56,124 bases of DNA, taken from IMG/VR virus record IMGVR_UViG_3300010399_000044, positions 1-56,124 of that record, one strand, 5' to 3'. The notes under the pieces are model-generated. The model made no database searches and was not told the origin of the DNA. It saw only the letters and a program-made list of their open reading frames with translations. This DNA comes from a virus. A program made the position numbers and the translations under genes. Positions 1 to 4,975 of this stretch are shown here, piece by piece; positions within the stretch are counted from its first letter, which is position 1, and the number at the start of each line of letters is the position of its first letter.

Positions 1-66
1 AGCGCCCCTCCGACCCAGTACGGGTTGATGACGAGAAAACCCCAGGTCAGCGAAGAAAACCGCAGG

Positions 67-90
67 TAGTTGCACGTGCAACTATATAAT
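67..90 (+). promoter_or_regulatory. 18-bp palindrome abutting a TATAAT box
   Basis: TAGTTGCACGTGCAACTA (67-84) is a perfect 18-bp palindrome. It is followed at once by TATAAT (85-90), a perfect -10 consensus for rightward transcription. No TTGACA-like -35 sits 16-18 bp upstream; the palindrome fills the spacer position. This looks like an operator over a promoter that needs an activator or is blocked by a dimeric repressor. The function is inferred; the palindrome and box are directly visible. Confidence 0.5.
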
Positions 91-205
91 GTCACACTAT
101 GACATCATGTGACCTGCACCACACCGTGCCACGGATGTGCTCCTGGGGCACCCACTTAACTTATGAAGGACAAAAATCTCACTCATCGTTCGATTTTCGC
201 CTTCA

Positions 206-347
206 CGAAGCCCCTAAGAGGGCTTCGACGGTTGGTTGACTAACTTGGACGACCCCTAGGGAGTCCAAGAGGTTGGTTAAAATTTTATGGAGGTCCCAAA
301 GACCTCCAATAAGGGTACAACCTCTCTAAAACCGTTCGGTTGTACCC
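206..347 (+). repeat. Run of four perfect stem-loops before the HNH gene
   Basis: Perfect inverted repeats: 206-213/220-227 (8 bp, loop 6), 244-250/263-269 (7 bp, with an inner CCC/GGG), 288-295/301-308 (8 bp, loop CCAAA), and 313-322/338-347 (10 bp, loop 15). None has a T-run after it, so they are not classical terminators. They could fold the 5' leader of the first transcript or act as packaging-protein sites. Confidence 0.7.
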
Positions 348-359
348 AAGGAGAAACCG

Positions 360-659
360 ATGGGTTGGGAAACCTCAACTAGACAACTCCCTCCAAACTG
401 GTCCGCTTTGAGGCGGACCATCCTGGCAAGGGATGGAAATACATGTCAACTCCAATACCCAGGTTGCTCCCAAAGAGCAACCGATGTTGACCATATCGTC
501 CCTGGGGACGATCATAATCTCAACAACCTCCAAGGAGCTTGTAGCTCCTGCCATAGTATCAAATCCTCCAGAGAAGGAGTGTTTGAACGTATCCGAAGGA
601 AGAGGTTGACCAAGAGACCTACAGAACACCATCCGGGCCTCAGGAAGGCCCGTAACTAG
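360..659 (+). CDS. HNH endonuclease, terminase-associated
   Basis: A 99-residue protein with a compact HNH fold: CQLQYPGC near residues 29-36, the VDHIVPG histidine motif near 43-49, then HNLNNLQGACSSCH with the second cysteine pair. HNH proteins of this size next to a small terminase at a cos end are known partners of HK97-type terminases that help cut cos during packaging. The ATG has AAGGAG 6 bp upstream. The coding sequence contains at least five perfect hairpins (399-420, 462-482, 495-512, 533-549, 634-652), which is odd for a real gene of this length. Confidence in the HNH call is high; the packaging role is inferred from position. Confidence 0.9.
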   Translation: MGWETSTRQLPPNWSALRRTILARDGNTCQLQYPGCSQRATDVDHIVPGDDHNLNNLQGACSSCHSIKSSREGVFERIRRKRLTKRPTEHHPGLRKARN

Positions 660-675
660 ACTCCCAGGAGGAGTA

Positions 676-1101
676 ATGGCTAAGATCACCGGTCCAGTAC
701 CGAAGCGCAGCGAAGATCGGATTCGTCGGAATGCCGATGTCATTCCGATCGAGAAGCTAGCAGCCGCAGGACTGGTTATCGCTCCGGAACTTGCTCTGGA
801 CGACCCACACCCAATGGTTGTGGACTTTTACTACTCCTTGAAGGAGTCGGCTCAGGCTCGCTATTACGAGCCTTCGGATTGGCAGTACGCCAGGTACGTC
901 ATGTACCACATCAACAAGCTACTCCGACAAAAGAACCCGAGCAGCGTTATGTTCGCTGCTATCAACACTGCTCTTTCCAACCTCCTGATTACCGAAGGCG
1001 ACCGACGTCGCGTTCGTATCGAGGTCGAACGAGAAGGCAAGGAAGCAGATATCACGGATATTGCTACCTACTTCCGAGAGCGTGCACAGAAGTCCGCGTA
1101 A
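676..1101 (+). CDS. Terminase small subunit
   Basis: A 141-residue protein with an N-terminal basic stretch and a helical body, matching in size and position the small terminase subunits of actinobacteriophages, which bind the packaging site and hand DNA to the large subunit. GGAGGAG lies 4-10 bp before the ATG. It follows the HNH gene by 16 bp. The large subunit is not adjacent but 5.3 kb downstream, which is unusual. The call rests on general resemblance and position rather than on a catalytic motif. Confidence 0.75.
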   Translation: MAKITGPVPKRSEDRIRRNADVIPIEKLAAAGLVIAPELALDDPHPMVVDFYYSLKESAQARYYEPSDWQYARYVMYHINKLLRQKNPSSVMFAAINTALSNLLITEGDRRRVRIEVEREGKEADITDIATYFRERAQKSA

Positions 1102-1107
1102 CCATGA

Positions 1108-1170
1108 GAAGCTCCCCAACCAGTTGAGTGGTGTTTACTCTCCTTTCCACCGACTCCTGGTTGGGGCTTC
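1108..1170 (+). other. Large intergenic stem-loop before the lysin
   Basis: GAAG (1108-1111) and CCCCAACCAG (1114-1123) pair with CTGGTTGGGG (1157-1166) and CTTC (1167-1170). This makes 14 bp with a 2-nt bulge, and an inner GTGG/CCAC can extend it. The AAAGGAGAG ribosome-binding site of the GH25 gene begins a few bases after the stem. No T-run follows, so a regulatory or processing role is more likely than termination. Confidence 0.55.
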
Positions 1171-1185
1171 CACCAAAGGAGAGAC

Positions 1186-1833
1186 ATGACCGACCCAATC
1201 AAGGGGATTGACGTATCGTCCCTTCAGGGGACGATCAATTGGCTAACCCTGAAGAACACAACCGATATCAAATTTGGTATCACCCGAGTCACCCGAGGAC
1301 TGGCAGAGGTTGACACTGCCGCGCAAGCAAATTATGCGGGCATGTACCAGAATGCCATTCTTCCGGGAACCTATCACCGAGCGTTTGTCGATCAGGGTTC
1401 GCCTGAGAAGCAGGCTCTCCATTTCGCCACCAACTTCATGAGAGTCACCTACCGTGGTGACATGATGCTTCCTCCTGCTCTGGACTACGAAGACCAGAAG
1501 CCGGGCAAGGAGTTCTGCCAGCGATTCATCGCAGCCTTCCGGGGTTACACCGGCATCGAAGAGATGCTGATCTACACCTCCGGATCGTTTGTTGACACCT
1601 GGCTTGGTAGTGAGTCGTGGATGGACGACAAGACACACTTGTGGATCGCGGATTATGGCACCTTCACAGGTGCTACTCCAGGATTCCCGAAGTACAAGAC
1701 CGACAGGGTATACATCCACCAGTACACAGCTTCCCTGAAGCTGGGACCCAACGGGGTCCCTGGCAACTCGGCTGGAAACACCGATGGCGATGTATCAACC
1801 AAAGACCTACACGAGATTGCGATTCGACGTTGA
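1186..1833 (+). CDS. Endolysin, GH25 muramidase
   Basis: A 215-residue protein made of a single glycosyl hydrolase family 25 domain. Visible motifs are GIDVSSLQG at the N-terminus (first catalytic Asp), LDYED near residue 104 (catalytic Asp/Glu pair), a Tyr/Trp-rich centre, and VYIHQYT plus DGDVST near the C-terminus. GH25 enzymes cleave the N-acetylmuramic acid to N-acetylglucosamine bond of peptidoglycan. No separate wall-binding domain is present. The stop overlaps the TTG start of the following amidase, so the two lysins are translationally coupled. AAAGGAGAG lies just before the ATG. Confidence 0.93.
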   Translation: MTDPIKGIDVSSLQGTINWLTLKNTTDIKFGITRVTRGLAEVDTAAQANYAGMYQNAILPGTYHRAFVDQGSPEKQALHFATNFMRVTYRGDMMLPPALDYEDQKPGKEFCQRFIAAFRGYTGIEEMLIYTSGSFVDTWLGSESWMDDKTHLWIADYGTFTGATPGFPKYKTDRVYIHQYTASLKLGPNGVPGNSAGNTDGDVSTKDLHEIAIRR

Positions 1834-2786
1834 GCGATGTTCAGATTCTTGTCAACGAACTAAGAGCACGGGGTGTCGTCGTCCACGAGTGGGATGGCTG
1901 GTACGGCCGTGGTAACGAAGGTACTCCCCAGATCGATATCCGTGGTGCGATCATCCACCACACGGGTTCCAACTACGGCTCGGCCTACGAGGGTCTGGTC
2001 TACAGCAAGCAGGACTGGGCCTACGGCAACGCGCTGTGCAACTTCAGCGGCAACGCAGACGGCTCGGTGACTGTCATCGCCTCCGGTCTTACCTGGCACG
2101 CAGGAGGCGGCTACGGGCCGTCTCAGGGGCCTCTAAGCCCCTACGCGGGGAACCGGAACTACTACACCGTAGGCCTGGAGATCGTGTACCCCGGCAATCA
2201 GCCCATGACGGATGCCCAGTACGCCACCGCCAAGAAGTTCGCCCGTACAGTGGCCGATCTGTTCGCAGACGGTAACCTCGAATATGTTCGAGGTCATGGT
2301 GAGGTCAACGGCAAGGGCTACGACGGTAAGTGGGACCCAGGTTGGACCCAGGGCCTGATGATCGACATGAACTTGTTCCGGAGTCAGGCTGCGGCCATTC
2401 CGGATACCGAACCAACTCCTGAACCTCCAGTCGAAGAAAAGAAGGAATCAATGTTCCAGTCTATTTCTGTTCCAGCCACGCTTCCCGATGTCCTGAACGA
2501 GTCTGTGACGACTCTTCCGTGGCAGGGTGGTAGTGGTGGTATCACGGATGTTTTCGTCAACGTGACTGCGGGTTCCGGTGGCCTCAAGCTCGCTGTTGCT
2601 CAGTGGCTTGTTGCCACCAACGAAAACGGCGTGTGGAAGCGTAAGCCTGTCGATATCGTCCCCAAGGGCACGGTCATCACCGGTTTCGCGGATATGGGTG
2701 GCCAGCAGGCCCCTGAGGGCACCTATGCGGTCTTCCTCCAGTACACGGCGACTGCGGGTGCTTCTCTGATCATCGAGGCCGTGTAA
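1830..2786 (+). CDS. Endolysin, N-acetylmuramoyl-L-alanine amidase with C-terminal domain
   Basis: Read from the TTG at 1830, which overlaps the previous stop (TTGA), this is 318 residues. An Amidase_2/PGRP domain covers about residues 30-180, with zinc ligands in AIIHHTG (His43/44) and GHGEVNG plus the WDPG loop; WHAGGG is also present. A Pro/Glu linker (PTPEPPVEEKK) separates it from a C-terminal beta-rich domain of about 110 residues that may bind the wall. An in-frame ATG at 2451 with AAGGA 4 bp upstream sits exactly at the domain border and could produce the C-terminal domain alone. A longer in-frame extension upstream overlaps the GH25 gene and was rejected. Confidence 0.9.
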   Translation: MSDVQILVNELRARGVVVHEWDGWYGRGNEGTPQIDIRGAIIHHTGSNYGSAYEGLVYSKQDWAYGNALCNFSGNADGSVTVIASGLTWHAGGGYGPSQGPLSPYAGNRNYYTVGLEIVYPGNQPMTDAQYATAKKFARTVADLFADGNLEYVRGHGEVNGKGYDGKWDPGWTQGLMIDMNLFRSQAAAIPDTEPTPEPPVEEKKESMFQSISVPATLPDVLNESVTTLPWQGGSGGITDVFVNVTAGSGGLKLAVAQWLVATNENGVWKRKPVDIVPKGTVITGFADMGGQQAPEGTYAVFLQYTATAGASLIIEAV

Positions 2787-2789
2787 GCC

Positions 2790-3380
2790 GTGGAATCCAG
2801 GCTTTTCGACCCCCTGAGTCCGCCTGAGTGGATTGACCCACTCTGGTGGGTCGATCAGCCCCATGTGAACCACATCGACAACCGTGTGCACCAGGCTCGC
2901 TTGATCTCGGCTGCTGAAACAGCAATGGCGCTATCCGACCAACTCGGTGGTGTTGCTATCTGTGATATCGGCTCGTGTGATGGCGGACTGCTTGAACTGA
3001 TCCGACCCGAGTACACAGCCTTCGGGTACGACGTAATCCAGATCAGCATCAAGTACGGGCGTGAAGTTCGCGGGGTGGATCTGCGTTACGGCAACGTGAC
3101 AGGAAACCCCAAGCTCGAACTTGCCCCTGTCCTTGTGTGCACCGAGATGCTGGAACACCTCAAGGACCCTCACGGGTTCCTGAAGGAGCTACGACGTGCT
3201 AGTATCGAGTACGCCATCTTCTCGTCTCCGCATTCGGAGACAGCCCAGTACCACGAGTGGAATCACGCATGGGCCTGGGATCGAGAAGGATACGCCAATA
3301 TGATCACAGACGCGGGGTGGGAGATCGTATCCCATATCGATGTCGAGTGGTCCCAACAGATTGTTGCGAAGAACTCATGA
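2790..3380 (+). CDS. SAM-dependent methyltransferase, class I
   Basis: A 196-residue protein from a GTG. It has VAICDIGSCDGGLLELI (motif I, glycine-rich SAM loop, about residues 54-70), then FGYDV, and LVCTEMLEHLKDPHGFL (motif IV/post-motif, typical of Methyltransf_11/23 enzymes). The target is unknown: a sugar, a small molecule or a protein. It lies 3 bp after the lysins and before the tRNA cluster, an unusual place for a methyltransferase. A strong hairpin, 2831-2841/2846-2856 (11 bp, one GT pair), lies within the gene. tRNA modification is possible from context but is only a guess. Confidence 0.8.
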   Translation: MESRLFDPLSPPEWIDPLWWVDQPHVNHIDNRVHQARLISAAETAMALSDQLGGVAICDIGSCDGGLLELIRPEYTAFGYDVIQISIKYGREVRGVDLRYGNVTGNPKLELAPVLVCTEMLEHLKDPHGFLKELRRASIEYAIFSSPHSETAQYHEWNHAWAWDREGYANMITDAGWEIVSHIDVEWSQQIVAKNS

Positions 3381-3442
3381 GCAACATCCAGTAAGCCGTA
3401 ATACCCAGTTCGGAGCCAGTCTGGGAATCAAAACGGGCACAG

Positions 3443-3511
3443 ACCGTGCGCGCAGTGCGCAGGGAGTCTCATAAGCTCCTTTTTGTCGTGGTGCAAATCC
3501 ACGGTGCGGTA
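3443..3511 (+). tRNA. Degenerate tRNA-Met/Ile2 (CAT)-like element
   Basis: Acceptor ACCGTGC (3443-3449) pairs with GTGCGGT (3504-3510; two GT pairs), discriminator A, then an encoded CCA (3512-3514). The anticodon arm 3463-3479 has loop CTCATAA with anticodon CAT (3470-3472). The T arm 3487-3503 has loop TGCAAAT. Only 13 nt lie between acceptor and anticodon stems, so a normal D arm is missing. It may be a decayed tRNA, a minimal tRNA or a tRNA mimic. Confidence 0.5.
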
Positions 3512-3514
3512 CCA

Positions 3515-3596
3515 GATCGAGAGGGCACTACAGGACCCCTCCGGAGCGCGAACCCAACCTGTAGGACGGGTTCTACAAATCCGGCTTGTCTCGATC
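3515..3596 (+). ncRNA. Structured tRNA-sized element
   Basis: GATCGAGA (3515-3522) pairs perfectly with TCTCGATC (3589-3596), closing an 82-nt element the size of a tRNA. Inside is a hairpin GAACCC/GGGTTC (3550-3555/3568-3573). I could not thread a canonical D, anticodon and T arm through it. It starts directly after the CCA of the previous element and ends just before tRNA-Ile, so it is probably a decayed or unusual tRNA. Confidence 0.35.
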
Positions 3597-3599
3597 CAC

Positions 3600-3674
3600 G
3601 TGTGGTTAGCTCAGTCTGGTCAGAGCGCCTCTCTGATGAAGAGGAAGTCATCGGTTCAAATCCCTTACCACACA
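3600..3674 (+). tRNA. tRNA-Ile (GAT)
   Basis: Acceptor GTGTGGT/ACCACAC (3600-3606/3667-3673). D stem GCTC/GAGC. Anticodon stem CCTCT/AGAGG with loop CTGATGA gives anticodon GAT. T loop TTCAAAT (3655-3661). The T stem has two mismatches (T-T and C-C), so folding is weaker than normal. CCA is not encoded. Confidence 0.85.
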
Positions 3675-3675
3675 C

Positions 3676-3749
3676 GCCCCTCTAGTCCAATTGGCAGAGG
3701 CGCTCGGCTCAGACCCGAGATGATCGCAGTTCGAATCTGCGGAGGGGTA
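3676..3749 (+). tRNA. tRNA-Leu (CAG)
   Basis: Acceptor GCCCCTC/GAGGGGT. Anticodon stem CTCGG/CCGAG (3703-3707/3715-3719) with loop CTCAGAC, anticodon CAG (3710-3712). T stem CGCAG/CTGCG with loop TTCGAAT. The D stem is only 3 bp. The variable arm is short (about 5 nt), whereas bacterial leucine tRNAs normally have a long one, so the amino acid accepted is uncertain. Confidence 0.8.
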
Positions 3750-3769
3750 CAACCAACGATTGGAAGAGG

Positions 3770-3859
3770 ATGAATTTTCAAGACGGTGCCCATATTTGTT
3801 TGTGTGACAGTCCCCGCAACCCCAACTGCCAGAAGTGCGGGATGCCCTGCCACTGTTAG
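3770..3859 (+). CDS. Tiny Cys-rich protein between tRNA genes (1)
   Basis: A 29-residue ORF that fills most of the gap between tRNA-Leu and tRNA-Arg. It has six cysteines: CLC near the middle, CQKC, and a CHC end. GGAAGAGG lies immediately before the ATG, rather close for a ribosome-binding site. The CxxC plus terminal CxC pattern recurs in the other small ORFs of this cluster. A metal-binding fold is plausible. It is too short for family assignment. Confidence 0.5.
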   Translation: MNFQDGAHICLCDSPRNPNCQKCGMPCHC

Positions 3860-3865
3860 TACAAT

Positions 3866-3941
3866 CGCTCATTAGCTCAGTCCGGAGAGAGCACCAGGCT
3901 ACGAACCTGGGTTTGCGGAGGTTCAAATCCTTCATGGGCGG
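3866..3941 (+). tRNA. tRNA-Arg (ACG)
   Basis: Acceptor CGCTCAT/ATGGGCG (3866-3872/3934-3940). D stem GCTC/GAGC. Anticodon stem CCAGG/CCTGG with loop CTACGAA, anticodon ACG (3901-3903). T stem GGAGG/CCTTC with loop TTCAAAT. Discriminator G. A34 would need deamination to inosine to read the CGN codons as usual. Confidence 0.92.
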
Positions 3942-3970
3942 CATGACTTTAGTTGGCAGTAAACTCGGGG

Positions 3971-4027
3971 ATGAGGAACTGTCTATGGTCCGGCGATGCC
4001 GTTCGCGGTGTATCGAGTGGCCTGTAA
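3971..4027 (+). CDS. Possible 18-residue peptide before tRNA-Asn
   Basis: An ATG-to-TAA reading frame of 18 codons, MRNCLWSGDAVRGVSSGL, that ends one base before tRNA-Asn. The sequence CTCGGGG touches the ATG, so initiation is doubtful. It has one cysteine only and does not share the CxC ending of its neighbours. Listed because it fills the gap in the same way as the clearer tiny ORFs. Confidence 0.2.
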   Translation: MRNCLWSGDAVRGVSSGL

Positions 4028-4099
4028 TCCAGCATAACTCAACGGCAGAGTTCCGACCTGTTAAGTCGGCGGTTCTTGGTTCGAATCCAAGTGTTGGAG
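4028..4099 (+). tRNA. tRNA-Asn (GTT)
   Basis: Acceptor TCCAGCA/TGTTGGA (4028-4034/4092-4098). D stem ACTC/GAGT. Anticodon stem CCGAC/GTCGG with loop CTGTTAA, anticodon GTT (4060-4062). T stem CTTGG/CCAAG with loop TTCGAAT. Discriminator G. Confidence 0.93.
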
Positions 4100-4101
4100 C
4101 A

Positions 4102-4174
4102 GGAGGGATGCCGAAGTGGACGAGGCACCGGTTTGTGAAACCGGTATCAGTGGGTTCGAGTCCCACCCCTACCG
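4102..4174 (+). tRNA. tRNA-His (GTG)
   Basis: Anticodon stem CCGGT/ACCGG with loop TTGTGAA, anticodon GTG (4135-4137). T stem GTGGG/CCCAC with loop TTCGAGT. The acceptor GGAGGGA pairs imperfectly with CCCTACC (two mismatches and one GT). The expected extra G-1:C73 pair of histidine tRNAs is not clear. It lies 2 bp after tRNA-Asn. Confidence 0.8.
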
Positions 4175-4193
4175 ACCACGTCAAGGAGGATAG

Positions 4194-4265
4194 ATGAAGT
4201 ACGAAGTATGCATGGGTGGCTGTGGTGGTACGACACAGACCTGTACGTGTGAAGGAAAGCGATAA
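4194..4265 (+). CDS. Tiny Cys-rich protein between tRNA genes (2)
   Basis: A 23-residue ORF with a strong ribosome-binding site (AAGGAGGA, 4183-4190) 3 bp before the ATG. It has four cysteines (VCMGGC and TCTC) and a basic end. The ORF lies between tRNA-His and the next tiny ORF, whose start is 2 bp after this stop, so the two look like a mini-operon. The good Shine-Dalgarno makes this the best supported of the tiny ORFs here. Function unknown; metal binding is plausible. Confidence 0.6.
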   Translation: MKYEVCMGGCGGTTQTCTCEGKR

Positions 4266-4267
4266 GC

Positions 4268-4348
4268 ATGGCAGACCCAGCTTGCCCGAGGTGTCACGGT
4301 ACCGGCTTCTTTTGGATGCTGGGCTCGTGGCGTCCATGTGGGTGTTAA
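4268..4348 (+). CDS. Tiny Cys-rich protein between tRNA genes (3)
   Basis: A 26-residue ORF containing CPRCHGTG, the zinc-binding CxxCxGxG half-motif of DnaJ-type fingers, an aromatic stretch (FFW), and a CGC end. AAGGA lies 11 bp upstream. It directly follows the previous tiny ORF and ends 7 bp before tRNA-Lys. A single CxxCxGxG plus a C-terminal CxC could bind one zinc ion. Function unknown. Confidence 0.55.
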   Translation: MADPACPRCHGTGFFWMLGSWRPCGC

Positions 4349-4355
4349 TCCCAAC

Positions 4356-4428
4356 CGTCCATTAGCTCAAGTGGTAGAGCAGGAGCTTCTTAAGCTCTCG
4401 GTTCCAGGTTCAAGTCCTGGATGGATGA
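4356..4428 (+). tRNA. tRNA-Lys (CTT)
   Basis: Acceptor CGTCCAT/ATGGATG (4356-4362/4421-4427). D stem GCTC/GAGC. Anticodon stem GGAGC/GCTCT with loop TTCTTAA, anticodon CTT. T stem CCAGG/CCTGG with loop TTCAAGT. Discriminator A. CCA is encoded (4429-4431), unlike in most tRNAs of the cluster. Confidence 0.93.
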
Positions 4429-4499
4429 CCACACAGCACGGTGCTGTTACCAGCCGGAACGTTTGATTCCGGGGGTCCGTGTGCGAGGAATACAGGCAA

Positions 4500-4571
4500 T
4501 GCTGATTGGTGTAACTGGCAACACGGGTGGCTCTGAACCACCTGTTCTAGGTTCGAATCCTAGGTCGGCAG
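4500..4571 (+). tRNA. tRNA-Gln (CTG)
   Basis: Acceptor TGCTGAT/GTCGGCA. D stem GTGT/ACAC. Anticodon stem GGTGG/CCACC with loop CTCTGAA, anticodon CTG. T stem CTAGG/CCTAG with loop TTCGAAT. Discriminator G and encoded CCA (4572-4574). The 70 bp before it hold only two short hairpins (4434-4446, 4454-4472) and no gene. Confidence 0.93.
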
Positions 4572-4575
4572 CCAA

Positions 4576-4648
4576 GGGGACATAGTTTAGGTGAGCAAAA
4601 CAGCGGTCTCCAAAACCGCAGTGCGAGGTGCAAGCCCTCGTGGCCCCG
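4576..4648 (+). tRNA. tRNA-Trp (CCA)
   Basis: Acceptor GGGGACA/TGGCCCC (one mismatch). D stem GTTT/AAAC. Anticodon stem GCGGT/ACCGC with loop CTCCAAA, anticodon CCA (4610-4612). T stem CGAGG/CCTCG with the unusual loop TGCAAGC. Discriminator G and encoded CCA (4649-4651). Confidence 0.9.
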
Positions 4649-4652
4649 CCAA

Positions 4653-4726
4653 GCCGTTGTAGCTCAATATGGTAGAGCACCCGCCTTGTAAGCGGGTGGT
4701 TCGGGGTTCAAGTCCTCGTTGCGGCT
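4653..4726 (+). tRNA. tRNA-Thr (TGT)
   Basis: D stem GCTC/GAGC. Anticodon stem CCCGC/GCGGG with loop CTTGTAA, anticodon TGT. T stem CGGGG/CCTCG with loop TTCAAGT. The acceptor GCCGTTG/TTGCGGC has one T-T mismatch and two GT pairs. It starts 1 bp after the CCA of tRNA-Trp. Confidence 0.9.
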
Positions 4727-4728
4727 CT

Positions 4729-4764
4729 TGTTCAGAAAAACCTCGTGTTCAAGTTTTCTGAACA
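4729..4764 (+). other. 11-bp perfect stem-loop after tRNA-Thr
   Basis: TGTTCAGAAAA (4729-4739) pairs perfectly with TTTTCTGAACA (4754-4764) around a 14-nt loop. The stem is AT-rich and no T-run follows. It may mark a processing or termination point inside the tRNA transcript. Confidence 0.5.
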
Positions 4765-4785
4765 GCACCACAAAATGAACACGCT

Positions 4786-4857
4786 GTGGGTGTAGCTCAG
4801 GGGTAGAGTGCCTCATTTGGGATGAGGAAGTCGTGGGTTCGAAACCCGCCTCCCGCA
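4786..4857 (+). tRNA. tRNA-Pro (TGG)
   Basis: D stem GCTC/GAGT. Anticodon stem CCTCA/TGAGG with loop TTTGGGA, anticodon TGG. T stem GTGGG/CCCGC with loop TTCGAAA. The acceptor GTGGGTG/CTCCCGC has one mismatch. Discriminator A. Last tRNA of the cluster. Confidence 0.9.
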
Positions 4858-4880
4858 CGTTTGACAAGGGGGTGATGTAA

Positions 4881-4940
4881 GTGCGGCAGTCTTTTTGCCC
4901 GGTCTGTGGTAAAGACACAGACCTTAACTGTGGTTGTTAG
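4881..4940 (+). CDS. Tiny Cys-rich protein after tRNA-Pro (4)
   Basis: A 19-residue ORF from a GTG, MRQSFCPVCGKDTDLNCGC. It has one classical zinc knuckle (CPVCG) and a C-terminal CGC. The long Shine-Dalgarno AAGGGGGTGAT (4866-4876) precedes the GTG. It lies between tRNA-Pro and the tail-fibre gene, and repeats the CxxC plus terminal CxC design of the other micro-ORFs in the cluster. Function unknown. Confidence 0.55.
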   Translation: MRQSFCPVCGKDTDLNCGC

Positions 4941-4975
4941 TTTCAGTCATGACTAAACTCTTAGAACGGATCATC

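Larger units (their letters stand above)
1..359. other. Non-coding left end with palindrome and hairpins
   Basis: No convincing gene lies here. The stretch holds an 18-bp perfect palindrome at 67-84, a TATAAT box at 85-90, an inverted repeat GTCACA/TGTGAC (91-96 and 108-113), and four perfect stem-loops between 206 and 347. The last stem ends directly before the AAGGAG ribosome-binding site (348-353) of the HNH gene. A left terminus followed by HNH and small terminase is the usual layout of cos-type phages, so the packaging site is probably here or at the right end, but the overhang cannot be read from the sequence. Confidence 0.7.

Noticed and set aside
61-66. A -35 box for the TATAAT at 85-90
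   Set aside because: CGCAGG does not resemble TTGACA; the promoter, if real, is not a standard two-box type.
1617-1829. N-terminal extension of the amidase upstream of 1830
   Set aside because: It lies within the GH25 coding sequence and shows no amidase-like sequence; the TTG overlapping the stop is the better start.
4479-4505. 8-codon frame MCEEYRQC before tRNA-Gln
   Set aside because: Too short, and its stop lies inside the tRNA gene.
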